Shown here in pieces: positions 33,675-44,820 of a stretch of DNA of 64,000 bases. Made by a program: the position numbers and the translations under genes. The DNA is from Annulohypoxylon bovei var. microspora (taxonomy: Eukaryota; Ascomycota; Sordariomycetes; Xylariales; Hypoxylaceae). Location of the stretch: NCBI GenBank assembly GCA_022836615.1, contig MU405319.1:62001-126000 (forward strand). Reading direction: 5' to 3'. The stretch's first letter is position 1, and each line of letters opens with the position of its first letter. The notes under the pieces were generated by a model that made no database searches, had not been told where the DNA came from, and saw only the letters and a list, made by a program, of their open reading frames with translations.

Positions 33675-34221
33675 ATGTGCGGTGATCATGCCCGGCAGTC
33701 TTGTGGCGGCGCCCTTGCCGTACTCAGTCCCCCATTGAGAAACATCCGCTTCATGCCACCAGAAATGACTGGCCGGCTCACTTTCCACGATTGTGGAAAA
33801 GGAAGTTCGGTCGCTACTCACGTCACGTTTACCCCCGACGAGAACGGTGCTAGCAACAGTGTCACCGGGTTAGACTCATGCGTCGTAGCTATTCAGTAAG
33901 TTATGTTTCTTGCCTTTACCAAGATCTAACTACCTGAGGAGGGAGTTAATGAACGAGAATGCTGATAATATCTCACCCAACAGCGAGACTGGCGACTTGA
34001 CTAAGTCCGCTATAATCAGTCCATTCCTATACAAGTTCAACATGACACAAGGCCGACCTATACAACAAGAAGATGAGCAGCAAGAACGGTCAATAGAAGT
34101 GCTGCTTAGTCATCCGATGAAGATTGAGGTCGGTGGTGATGGAATTATTGGTCGAAGGGTCACCCTTTGGTCGCAACATGCCGCGGATCCCATCGCCGAA
34201 GGGATTATAGGGTATAACTGA
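33675..34221 (+). CDS. small hypothetical protein, about 167 aa
   Basis: Two open frames can be joined by a 43-nt phase-2 intron at 33896-33938 (GTAAGT donor, tctaac branch, GAG acceptor), giving exons 33675-33895 and 33939-34221. Visible features are a Cys-containing N-terminus (CGDHARQSCGGALAVL), a beta-like block (GRLTFHDCGKGSSVATHVTF) and a polar, Gln/Glu-rich second half ending in VEVGGDGIIGRRVTLWSQ-like sequence. No family is recognised, no signal peptide is clear, and the acceptor is at the short limit for fungi. The pyrimidine-rich leader upstream supports transcription. Confidence 0.42.
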
Positions 34222-35835
34222 GCCGGTCGACGTGGAGAGGAAGTAATAACGAAACACGGATGAGAATCAACAATTATCAGGGCCAACCCCGTAATTATGA
34301 ACGCCTCAACCCATATCCGCCACGGATAGGATTATGCTTTTGGGAGAGAGTAGGAGTGGGCGTTTAGGCGGTGTTAAATTTGTTCACGAAGGCGCACAGA
34401 CTGGTCGATATTGCATAGGTATATGAGCCTCACTGGAGCCCTACTATTCATCATCTCTGGTCGGAAATGGATTATTGTATTGATACCTCATCGAAATGCG
34501 AGTTGAATTCTGCAATTGCCCGCATCGTCGGTTATTTTATGTGATCGGGTAGCTAAGTCAACCAGTCAACCCCAGGTTATTAAGAACGTAATGCGGACAT
34601 TCACCGTTGATAGTAAGTTATGACAAACATCCATTGGACAAACTTAAAGATTCTAATGGTTTTGAATCTAGAAGCGTTTAACCCAATTCTATTTCTCAAT
34701 CTCATCTGAAGCAGCCATCTAGGCATGAAGACGTAATACAATCTTGACTCCCACTCATCAAAGTGTCAGAGTAAGCTGAGTGTTGCGTCGTTTCACAACT
34801 TCAGCCTCTGAAAAGGCTTATCGTGACGATAACGTAACGATCCCACATACCCACATACCTAGCCGATGAAATTCGGGTTCGCCGTGTAGCGTTGATTGGC
34901 CGAAGAGCGTCTTGTCGATGAAGCGATCGTAACGAGGAACGCTAATTGGTTCGCTCGCTTGTTTCTGAGCTGCACCCTTGTTCCTCGCCTTGGTCCAAAA
35001 CTGTGGTTCTACCTTGTTTCGTTCAGACGAGATGATAGATCAGCAGTTAAAGTACGCATCGGCCATTTTCAACTTCGCGAATTCTGTTGTCGCTTCGATG
35101 CAACATGATTATAAACGACCATAGCATTGAGACCGCCATGAATAGAACGCAGAGTTGCGTTGGTGTCGATATAAAACTGCGAAGGGATATTTTAAATCCT
35201 CAAATATCTTATTGTTAAACTCAAACAGATCCTTCAAGCCTCTAAAATAATGTAACACACCGGGTTGTGACCGGACAGCCGATTGGGGGCCGAATATCAG
35301 GAATCAGGATATCTCGCTACTATTTACTCCCAACGGCAATTCAAACTGCATTGCCTATCATAATAATGCAATAATACTACGGAGAAAAGACGCTATATTC
35401 TCTAGCATCCAAGCTCAGGGGGGCCTCCTCCTGTTAACTGAACAGACGACACAGATGCGGTCAGCAAAGCTGAGGCAGAGTCAGAAGATATCGAGAAGAG
35501 AATAGTCCGCCGGTTGGTATACCAATAGGGCTGTCGCACCCTGCAGCGGACAGGGGTTCCGAGCATGGTATCATAGCATCGGTAGTGGAGAGCGCATGTA
35601 TGTCAGTCCTGCATGTCAGAAACAAAGCCGCTATTTTCTTATGTCGGAATGCTTCGAGAAGAAATAATACGGAAGGTTTGACGCTCCATTCCCTCTTCTC
35701 TTCCTCTGCAATTTCTGCAAATTTACACGCCTATACCTCACCTACTCCAATTCGCCATCACACGACCTCTCTCTCGTCGGGCTACTCCATCATGAGAGGA
35801 GAGACCCATAGTTGAGCGCAATCCCAAACCTAGCG
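34222..35835. other. long intergenic region, no gene seen
   Basis: About 1.6 kb with stops in all frames and only short frames. No repeats stand out. It includes the promoter of the PAN-domain gene at 35836. Confidence 0.5.
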
Positions 35836-37146
35836 ATGTCGTATCAATTACGCCCGTCACAACCGTCGCCGTCGCAGCAGGAAGCGGGATACGATGCGTA
35901 CAGCAACACGAACACGTACACGTACAGTCAGGAATACGGCTACGGCCACGGCCACGGCCACGGCCAGTATGTCTACGCGCAAGCCCAGCCGCCGCAGCAA
36001 TACCAGCCGGACATGAGGCACGCGCACGCGCAGCCGCCGTCTCCGCTGCCGGCCCCGCTCGCGACTCCCGCCACGTACCCGCAAGACGGGCTCGCGCGCG
36101 CGCACACGTGGATCGCCAACCAGCCGGCCGTCCTGTCCCCGCCGGCGGCGGCCAAGACGCCGTTCAGCGAGTGGGCGGCGCCCACGGACAGCACGTTCGA
36201 CCGGCGGACGCTGTACTCGCCGTCGATGCCGCCGCGGCCCCCGGGCGAGGACACGCGCGTGTGCGGCGTCAAGCGGAACAGCTTCTTCGTCGTCCTGGCC
36301 GTCGGCCTGTTCCTGCTGGTCGTCGCCGTCGCCGTCGGCCTGGGCGTCGGCTTGGGCACGAGGAATAGTGCTGGCGTGGCTGCCGACTCGGCGGCTGCGA
36401 ATGTAGGGTGCGTTGCGATCTTTTTTATTGGCTTATTTCTTCGTTGCGTTTATCTACTTTATCTACCCCCTACGACATTTTCGAGCACTCTTCAAAAGCT
36501 GTGCTCTTACTTCACACGTCTACTGTTTTTCTAGCTTAGTTGCAGTTTCAAATGCTCGAATCATCGCGTGTTTAGTGGTTGCATGATGGGACGGGTCACG
36601 AGAAGGGTAAAAGAAATCGCACAACGCTCACGTCAGCTGCAGTGTGCTCTTTCCAATATGCAAAAGCTTATGTTCAATGCGGCCCCCAAAGAATTGCCAA
36701 GGTAGATAGCTAACAAGCCACGTAGCGCGGGCTCCTCATCCTCGTCATCGTCACTGCCATCCACATCCACCACGCCAACCTCAACAACGCCGACGTCGAC
36801 GAAAGTATCCCCGACGCCAAGCTTCACGGGGACCGCAGTCTTGGGGCCCGTGATCTGCCCGCAGAACAATAACACGGTGTACGTGGCGCAGGGCAGCTCC
36901 AAGCCGTTCAACATCCAGTGCGGCCGCGACTACAACTCGGCCAACGGCGCGCGCGACATCTCACACATGCAGGAGTCCACCATGGCTAGCTGTATTAACG
37001 CCTGCGGAAACCGTGACGACTGCGTCGGCGTTGGGTGGGGCTACTACCAGGGCACCTACGAGTGCTGGATGAAGAGCAAGCTCGGCGAGCCGAACTCGAG
37101 CTCCTCGTGGTACTTTGCCCAGCTGCAGGATATGCCTGATCAGTAG
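35836..37146 (+). CDS. single-pass membrane protein with PAN/Apple-like domain (second copy of this architecture)
   Basis: Exons 35836-36407 and 36726-37146 are joined in phase 2 (GTGCGT donor, gctaac branch, GTAG acceptor), giving about 330 residues; the 318-nt intron is long for this window. Residues 1-145 are cytoplasmic, Gln/Tyr-rich with a Gly-His repeat (GYGHGHGHGQY) and Pro-rich segments. Residues 148-172 are a Gly/Val-rich transmembrane helix (FFVVLAVGLFLLVVAVAVG). A Ser/Thr/Pro stalk (SSSSSSLPSTSTTPTSTTP) leads to a PAN-like domain at about 235-330 (VICPQNN, FNIQCGRDY, MASCINACGNRDDCVGVGWG, YECWMKSKLG). The layout and Cys pattern parallel the gene at 21722. Upstream frames start at TTG; the ATG at 35836 is the first usable one. 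Ligand unknown. Confidence 0.75.
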
Positions 37147-40100
37147 GTGGCAAGAGTTGCCGAGCTCTATTAGCTTTAAGGCATTAGTGAAAGGGAGCGG
37201 TAGAATGGGGACAGCACGTGGAAAACTGCTTCAGTTGAAAAATAGTTGGAATGGACGGTGTGAAATTTTTTGGGAATTAGGCGAGGCGTTTGGTGTAAAG
37301 ATCCCATACGATATCCTTATTGTCACCTACTAAGGTGTAAATCTCTAGTACGAGGTTGTCACTGTATAAATGTGACAGGGAGGTAGTTGAGCTATTCGCC
37401 CCGATGACTTGAAGGTCTAGAGATATCATAATACCCTTCTAGTGTATAATCTACTACTTTAAATGAAGTTAACTATTCGAAACTCGGTTCCATGATACCT
37501 ATATAAGAATGACTGCGTCAAAAAGCAACGATTTAACAATAATTAAAGGTTCGAGGATGCTCGCCGAGCAGCGCCGCTTTATATGACCCAAAATCGTTCA
37601 CTTACAATGATTCAAGTAAGCGACTAGCTAGATCCTATTTCCGAAATCTGTCTTGTTTTTCATCAACATATTCGCTGTTTCTAACATACCGTACATCGAT
37701 TCTTCGGAGTTATTTATACCATAGCCTCATGAGTTATCTCCCACCGGACTATCTCGGGAGCTGGCTAAGACCATAACTCTAACATGAGGTATCGTTGGCT
37801 TATTGAGTATCTTAATTAGAGAAAAATAGACGGCGACTTATTCTAATGCTAGCCCGAACACTGAATGCGAGGACGCCGAAAGTGCGAACGTTTGGGCTAA
37901 AAGTAGGTAAGTGGTCGCCGAATATGAAAATAATGCGTTCATTCCGCGAGTATCTAGCGACTCAGCTTTTCGTCCACTATTGTTATTAGGTCCAGTTCGC
38001 ATCTCGCAAGTAATCATATTGAATAGACTGCGATTTCGAAGTTTGTAGCCCAAAGATGATAGGATTTCGTTCCATTATCGGCGACGTTTAGAAACCACGC
38101 GGGGATGTCGGCCTCTTATTCAATGGTATGAATTAAGGCTTTATAATCAAGTAAGCTGAGTCTGCTGAGACAATAGTCATCAGGCAACGAAAGGTCGCCG
38201 TCTCATCTCGTTGGTGTTGGAACATATTTCCATCCGCGGTCTTCCTTCCTGCGGGCACAAGGCGTATATGTGAGACCTCGCCGAAGGAGCCGGCTTTTTG
38301 GCACTAATAGCGGTGAGTTCGGCGATCTGGCCCAATTCGGTTTCCGGGTACCTTACAATGCCCTAACATTAACATTCGATGAGACGGTTCTTAGCAAAAA
38401 CAAAGAAGAAAATATAAACGTGATATTAGCCTGGAAAATAGATAGCAGAAAAGGGGAGGCGGTGATCTACAACTTACATAAACGGCCTACGAAAGCACAA
38501 TCCCTCGGCGACCACTTACACAAAAGTCGCCGGACCATCGGCAACCCCCCCAGTGTCCACTTTCTCTACTAATGCAAACCGGGAACCAAGAAGCCTGATA
38601 AGAGGTGCCCGATCTATAAGCAGCAAGTAATAAAGGAATTTCCCGATTAGAACAAATAACAGCATAAGTTGGCCGAGCTTGAGTCGGCGATCTTCGACAC
38701 GACCCCGCTCCCATCGCCGTTCAGAGTCCAATAGGGAGGTCCCTATAGCCGGCGAACAGGTGGGGTTTGTCTCTGCCAAATAAGCGTAGGAAGGAGACAA
38801 TTAATACCAACAAACAAAACAAAAAAACCTTCCTTGTGGTCACTCGGCGAGCATGATACATACATAATATCGACGTGCCCGAGTCAAATCCTTCAGCGAC
38901 GAGGAATGTCAGAGTCATACAGAACTCGGCGTCTACAGCGGGGCAGAAACGAGGTAGTCACCGTGCATAATATACATAGCAGTCCACGCACATTAATAGT
39001 GTAAGTAATAAGTCGAGCCAGGTAGTATTATAATGGGACGGCAATAGCAAAGACCACCTGGTCGGCGACATCAACATCCCATAGGCCCACCAGCAGACCG
39101 CCCTAGCAGGAGGAGGATCCGTCCACTGGGACGGCGATCTTGGTTCGTTCGGAGCCCAGGCCAGAACTCAGGCGAAACCCCGCCACTTAAGCCCCCAACC
39201 GCCCTATCGGGACCTGCCTACCGTTCGTGTCTGTACATAATAGGGCAGGCAAAGAAGGCAGCTCGATGGCTCCGCCTACAGGCCTAGCAACGAGAGGCGA
39301 GAAGCTGAGAAGGCCGGTGGCTCGCGGCCCACAGTAGTTTTACTGATCGACTGGCGATATACACGAAGCGTATCTGGGCATATGTGTATCCGCAATAGTC
39401 GACGCCGACTAACGCACGCACGATCCCATACTGAGGAAAGTGAACGGCGACCTGGTCGTTGCTCCGCCCCCCCTCGCGCCCCCCAACGGCTTTACGTCAG
39501 GCACAGGCTCGCACATACATACCTATGTGCCTACTCATACCTACCTACATACGTACATGCTATATGTAATCCACACATACCTAACCTGGAACCATTAGTA
39601 GAGCAGATCGCTTTGTCTAACGCTAGCAGAGTGGGCTAAATCTGGGACTATATCTGCATAGTGCGACTGATAGGCGCCGGGATAGGAAAGTGAGGATCCG
39701 ACGGAGTGGAAACCTGACCGGTAATCTATTAACGGGTACTTAATTACACGAGGCCCAAAGGCGGGATGTCATGCTTAAATATAAACAAATGCCCGTCCGC
39801 AGCGGTTCTCCTACATAGGCAGGTATTGCTAAACGACGTAATACGCGGCGAAGGCGGAGGAAGATCGTGTGGAGGGGAGAAAAAAAGAGAGACTTCTTGT
39901 AAGTACATCTATCCAAGCTGGTCGTTATTATGAAAAGTGTCCGATCTCTTCGAGCCTTTTTTTTTCTGTTGTTTTGCCCACCTACATACTAAAATGGTAC
40001 CCGTCTCCCAAGCCACTACTCGCCGCCAAGGCCATACCTACTCGTGAACCTACCTATACTATCCTAACCTTGTAGCTCTCACCCCCTAAATAAATATCCA

Positions 40101-40257
40101 GATCCTCTTACTTAGATTCAAACCAAACTCCGAGCTGGAAGAAAGGAATATAGCGACGACACCATGTTATGACTACGTCATCGTCGAGACGGACCACCGT
40201 TCGACCACCCGAGCTGGCACCGTGACACTATGGACAGGGCTATTTTGTTCACGCATT
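37147..40257. other. 3.1-kb gene-free region rich in CGGCGA
   Basis: There is no recognisable gene. The hexamer CGGCGA, counted on both strands, occurs 17 times between 37561 and 39851. A decayed frame at about 38270-38572 (contains NALTLTFDETVLSKNKEENI) may be remnant coding sequence of a mobile element. A catacatacctacctacat microsatellite-like run is at 39510-39560. Confidence 0.6.
38215..38812. mobile_element. possible LTR-like relic, weak
   Basis: The segment begins TGTTGGAAC and ends ATACCAACA, giving TGTTGG/CCAACA termini 598 bp apart, the form of a Ty1/copia-type LTR. No target-site duplication is seen and no polyprotein motif is recognised, so this is a suggestion only. Confidence 0.22.
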
Positions 40258-42399
40258 TTAAGAAGGTGGTGCGCTGGTGAGCATGGTGTTGATCTCGGAC
40301 ATGATGCCCTCGTCGGCGGCCATGCTGCTGATGATCTCTTCCTGCGTGAACCCGACCCAGAACGAAGGGTTGTTCTGCTGCGCTCTCTTGGCGCGGTAGA
40401 TTTCCTGCGCGACGCCCTTGACCTGAACCGAAGCCGTGCTGGCCGCCTTCCACACGTTGCTTAGCTTGTTGAGAGCTCCGATGTTCAATCGGATCTGCTG
40501 CCGAAGGTCGTCCTCGTCCTGGATGAAAAACTCGAGGGCCCACTTGCTGAGATGGACGATCGAGGATAGTGTCAGGACGCACGTGAAGAAGTGCGTGTGG
40601 CTCGTGATGGGCACGTTGTACGTCACCATCTTGCTGATCTCACATGCGGCCGTGATGATGTGCCTCGTGTGTATGTTGAAATTGTTACCACTCTGGACTG
40701 CTCGATGCGGAGCACAGGCAGTCACATCGCGCGCTGGAGACGAGTCTAGCTGCGATAGGGGTTGATGGAGGATGATGGAGCAACTAGGACGCTTTGGTGT
40801 CAATTTAAAGAACCTGCGAATCTTCGTGAGAGCAGACTTACGCGTTATTGATCATGTGTGCCTGGAACATCATCTCGTCTAGCTGGCAGTTCTTGTTCAA
40901 GCTGTCTTTCTTAGATGGCGGCAAATGCATCCTCCAGTTCGACAGCAGCGATTCGATTCGGTTAACATTCTCTTCGTTCGGAAAGCCGCCATTTGGTAGC
41001 CTCATCATGCGCCCCAAATTCCTTATGGAAGCGACACGGTAGGCGAACGAGGAAAACTCTCGTTCCTCCCCGGAGAAAATCTGATCATCAAAATCTTCTA
41101 GGTACATAGGGCGCGGGATGCTCTGTCAAGTTTTGTCAGTCAATAAACGAACTAAACCACGCACGCACGGGCGTTCATCCGAGTAGAAACCTACGCCTGA
41201 CAAATATTCGTGTTCTTCGCATGGAAGACCAACGTCGGCCACGATGTCGAAGAGGAGGAAATTGGACTGCCGGTGCACCCCGGCAATCATTCCATCCACG
41301 ACGAACAAATCCCACCACGTCCGTCTCCAACTCTCTTCCAACCTCGGGATGCCGCCTCCGTGTAGGGTCGCGAAAGATCTCGTGTAAAGGCCGATCTCTA
41401 TGGCGATCCGCTCGACATCGGATAAAATATCACGCGCTCTTTCCTGTTGGCAATTACCATCGAGTCCTATCAGGACGATGACCATCGCCTGGATCAGGTA
41501 TCCATCCTTTGTAACGTCCTGGGAGTAAATCAAGCGCATGGCTTCGTCAAAGAAGGTAGCGCGAGAAGGGCCAGCATCGATATACAAAGATCCGACCCAT
41601 CTCATTGCAGCAATGAGATGATCGATATCTCTCTCCTTCGATAGCTTGAGTAGATGGTCCTTCGGCAAAACTGCCGGGTGACCTGGGTAAAAGTAGTAGT
41701 AGAACGAGTCGATGCAGCGCTCCGGAACAGTCTGCTGCGGTCGTTGGTTAGCTTCAACCAAGGCACCATTAGTACCATTGAGGTAAGGTTGCCTGTATAG
41801 TTGAAGGCCGTTCATGCCTGGAGGCGCGAAAGGCGTGGCCGGAGAGTCTGGGACTACTAAGGCCGGGTTAAAGGCCGCGAGGCTCGGCGGCGCGACTGTT
41901 GATACAGTTGCGCCCAGCAGCATCGGACAGCTATCGCCGTCATTGGGGGACGGCGAGTCTGATGCATGACGCTTATTTGGATTCAGAGCCGCATTTCTCC
42001 TTGGCCCTTTGTAACCTCGACGAGAAGCCACGTATCTACATTCAGACTCAGATGCTAAACATCGTGAACATGGATTTCTACCATCACATTTTAGATGTTT
42101 TCCCCGCTGTTTTACGTAGAAAGATGATTAGTTAGTACCTTAAGTCACGATATGAAGATGTAATATGGAATATGGAATATGGAATATGCGTTTTGTTTCA
42201 GACTTACACAGGCGAGGCAAGCTGCTTGCACAGTGTTCGGAGGCGACCGCGAGTCGACAGCTCCCGCGGCAGAAGGATCCGGCGTTGAGTGGGGTTGCTG
42301 ATTGAGTATTTCTGAGCCAAGACCATTAAATAACTCGGGTGGAGAGCCATTCGACAATGAAGTCGCAACACTAGTCTGGTGCGAGTAAGAATCCATCAT
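40258..42399 (-). CDS. Zn2Cys6 fungal-specific transcription factor
   Basis: Four exons, 42399-42208, 42106-41195, 41122-40842 and 40783-40258 (introns 101, 72 and 58 nt, phases consistent), give about 636 residues. The binuclear cluster spans the first intron: CLAC joined to RGKHLKCDGRNPCSRCLASE and SEC, giving six Cys with C-x2-C-x6-C-x6-C-x2-C-x6-C spacing. A Pro/Ser linker and a fungal_trans-type regulatory domain follow (FYYYFYPGHPAVLPKDHL, YIDAGPSRATFFDEAMRLI, EIGLYTRSFATLH, RLEESWRRTWWDLFVVDGMI), continuing to SQLDSSPARDVTACAPHR and FFTCVLTLSSIVHLSKWAL. The protein is a nuclear DNA-binding regulator; the target pathway cannot be read from the neighbours because no cluster of metabolic genes adjoins it. 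An ATATGGA tandem lies in intron 1. Confidence 0.88.
42163..42188. repeat. ATATGGA tandem inside an intron
   Basis: A 7-bp unit is repeated about 3.5 times within the first intron of the Zn2Cys6 gene. Confidence 0.85.
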
Positions 42400-44820
42400 G
42401 GAATAACCTCTTATTTAATAAAGAACAAGCGGCGGGGGTCAGAGGATGGGCGACTTTGGCTGTTGAGCTGTTTTCCAAGGTAAAGTCCTAGATTGAAGTA
42501 GGGTGGGTAGGAAATTCGCAGGGAAGACATCGAAAGGTCGATGGCGACGGTAACTATTGGATCTGAGTGGCTACTACTGCCACGGCCCGGGAAATACGAT
42601 TGAAGCCTGCCTCTCTCCCGGTTTCTCTTTGCTATCAGCGCCCCTCTTAACTCTTAAGGCACTAGAATTCCTTGCTCGGAATATCGGGATACTGAAATCC
42701 TAGAATATTGGAATACTAGAATACTAGAATCAATAATGACACTAGTAGGCAAAGGTGAACCAAGCTCGGGAGATGTCGGCGACTTCGTTTGGCTTGGTTT
42801 ACAGTTAGGCCGTACTTTGTAAAATGACAAGAACAACAAATTACTATCATCGGTTTGTAAAACGCATTAAAAAGACTTCCAGGTTGTCCTCAAATTTCAG
42901 GACCCCTAAGGCTTGAAGGCCACAGTAACCGGGAGTTATGCGTATAAAGAAGGTCCGAGATGGAAATTCCGGTAACAGCGGCTTTGAAGAAGAATTCGGG
43001 AGTTGGTTAGTAAGTAATAGGCCCTGGATGCGTACGACAATAGGTAACGAAACTACTGTACACCATCAACTAGTATCTAATCAGGGGCGACGTAAATAGA
43101 CAGGGGTGCTGAGCAATGGCTGTCGTAATAGTCGAAAAGGGTTTTTTCTTCTTTGGTGATGAGAGATTGGTGAATTGTTCTTTTTTTTCTCTTTCCTCGG
43201 ACGAATAGAATAGCAGAAACGGACAGAGCTAGCTAACGTCCTTCGCTCGAGGTGAGGGGTTGCGAATTTCGTGATGGCCAAACGCCATGTCCAACCCCAT
43301 CCCCCCATGCCGGGCCGTGCAGGCAAATCAGGGGATGCGAGGGTAGACAGATAGATCCATAGGATGGGTACATCTGTAGATTTGTAATAAACCAGGAAAT
43401 ATTCTGGATAAGAGACAGGGATACGCAAATAACACCCGCCGCTGCGGTGTGTATGTCTGTGTACTAGCCGAGCTTCAGCTTTATAAATCCTGTAATTTAT
43501 GTCCTAATTATGTCCCTGTCTTCAGCAGCTCAGCTCCGCTCAACGTAGTAGATTTAGCGTTATTAGTACCTGTCTAATTCATTGCTTTTTAATCTATCTT
43601 TCTTGATAGCGATGATGCTGCATTGGCCCTTGATAGGTGAATCCCCACGAAGGTCCACTAAGAAGACTACCTAGAGTAGGGCTGTTCCTAGTAAATGGAT
43701 CTTTTTTATTTGCCGTCTAGTGTAGGTACTATACCTACCAGACCTACCTACACAATAGTAGTATCATGTAGTCCTTGACGTTTTGATTGTGTACTCGATG
43801 CGATCAATGATCAATGATCAATCATCGGATCACGGGATACGGGATACGGGATATCGAAATGATCGGATGGCCGGCAGCAGAAGTTCATGTTTGCCAATAG
43901 CCCTGGCCGCCTAGGCTGGGTAAGTACCTAGGTAGAGAGGCCTGTATGGGAACACGCAGACTCGATTCGCAGTTCGACCACACCGCATTCATCATCATCC
44001 ACCATTCAAAAGTCCCTGAAGGCGTAAGGCGCTGGTTCTGGGTGGATTGTTACGGCTTTTCACGGAATCATCCTTTTATCTGCCATCAAATAATTATTGT
44101 GCAGAATATTCGACTTCACTAATGCCCCCAGTGCCCCCCAAATGTAATGTTGGATTGGTTGGTAGTAGACTGAGAGTGGTGTTAATGGAAATGACCTGTC
44201 ATAATACTAGACGTATTTTGTTGATCGGTTGGAAGTATTCTAGCGTTGTAAGTGGGCGAAGAGGAATAAAAATTAAGGTGCCCTTAAAATGTGGGGTAAT
44301 ATTCATGGTTCGTTTACAGTTACCAACTGGCAATGCTTGTTCTTTTATCTATGCTGCCAGCTGCCAGCTTATCCCTTATTTTAATACTAGGTATATTAAT
44401 ATATTAATATTCAACTATCCGGATATCCCCGTATCTCGGGTCCCGCCACACCACCCAACCCTGCGGGTAATGACATGCAGAAATGCAGAAATACCTGACC
44501 CACAGTGTCCCCTATTTTATACGTACTTTGTACCTTTCTCTTCTCCTCAACATGGAAATCGATGTGCTCTTCGTTTTAACCATGTTGGATTTATTAGGAA
44601 ACCTTTATTAATTCAAAATGTCGATACCCGAATCTCATGCTGTCTTATCTTGTCTAGTGAAAGCGATCTCTAGACTCTGGTTCTGCTATGCAAATCTCAT
44701 TTTATATTACCAATGACCTTGGGATATTTGTCTGCTCACCATTTTGCCATTTCGTAACATTACATTAGTATGAATGGTGGTAATAAAACTACATTCGCTT
44801 CCTTATTTACTTATGTTGTT
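42400..44820. other. intergenic flank before the AT-rich block
   Basis: About 2.4 kb. No gene can be supported. Small tandems occur at 42683-42732 (gaatacta-like) and at 43802-43853 (GATCAAT x3 followed by CGGGATA x3). TAGGTA-type runs lie at 43723-43748 and 43925-43937. Base composition falls toward AT-rich from about 44700 onwards. Confidence 0.5.
43802..43853. repeat. two adjacent 7-bp tandems
   Basis: Three copies of gatcaat are followed, after about 10 bases, by three copies of cgggata. They lie upstream of the Zn2Cys6 gene on its promoter side, about 1.4 kb from its start. Confidence 0.85.

Noticed and set aside
40814..40841. Alternative 28-nt intron in the Zn2Cys6 gene
   Set aside because: In phase, but too short for fungal splicing; the 58-nt intron to 40784 is also in phase and has a branch-like site.
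44047..44673. 208-codon open frame next to the AT-rich block
   Set aside because: It starts at TTG, has no family-like motif or splice context, and the composition looks like translated non-coding DNA.
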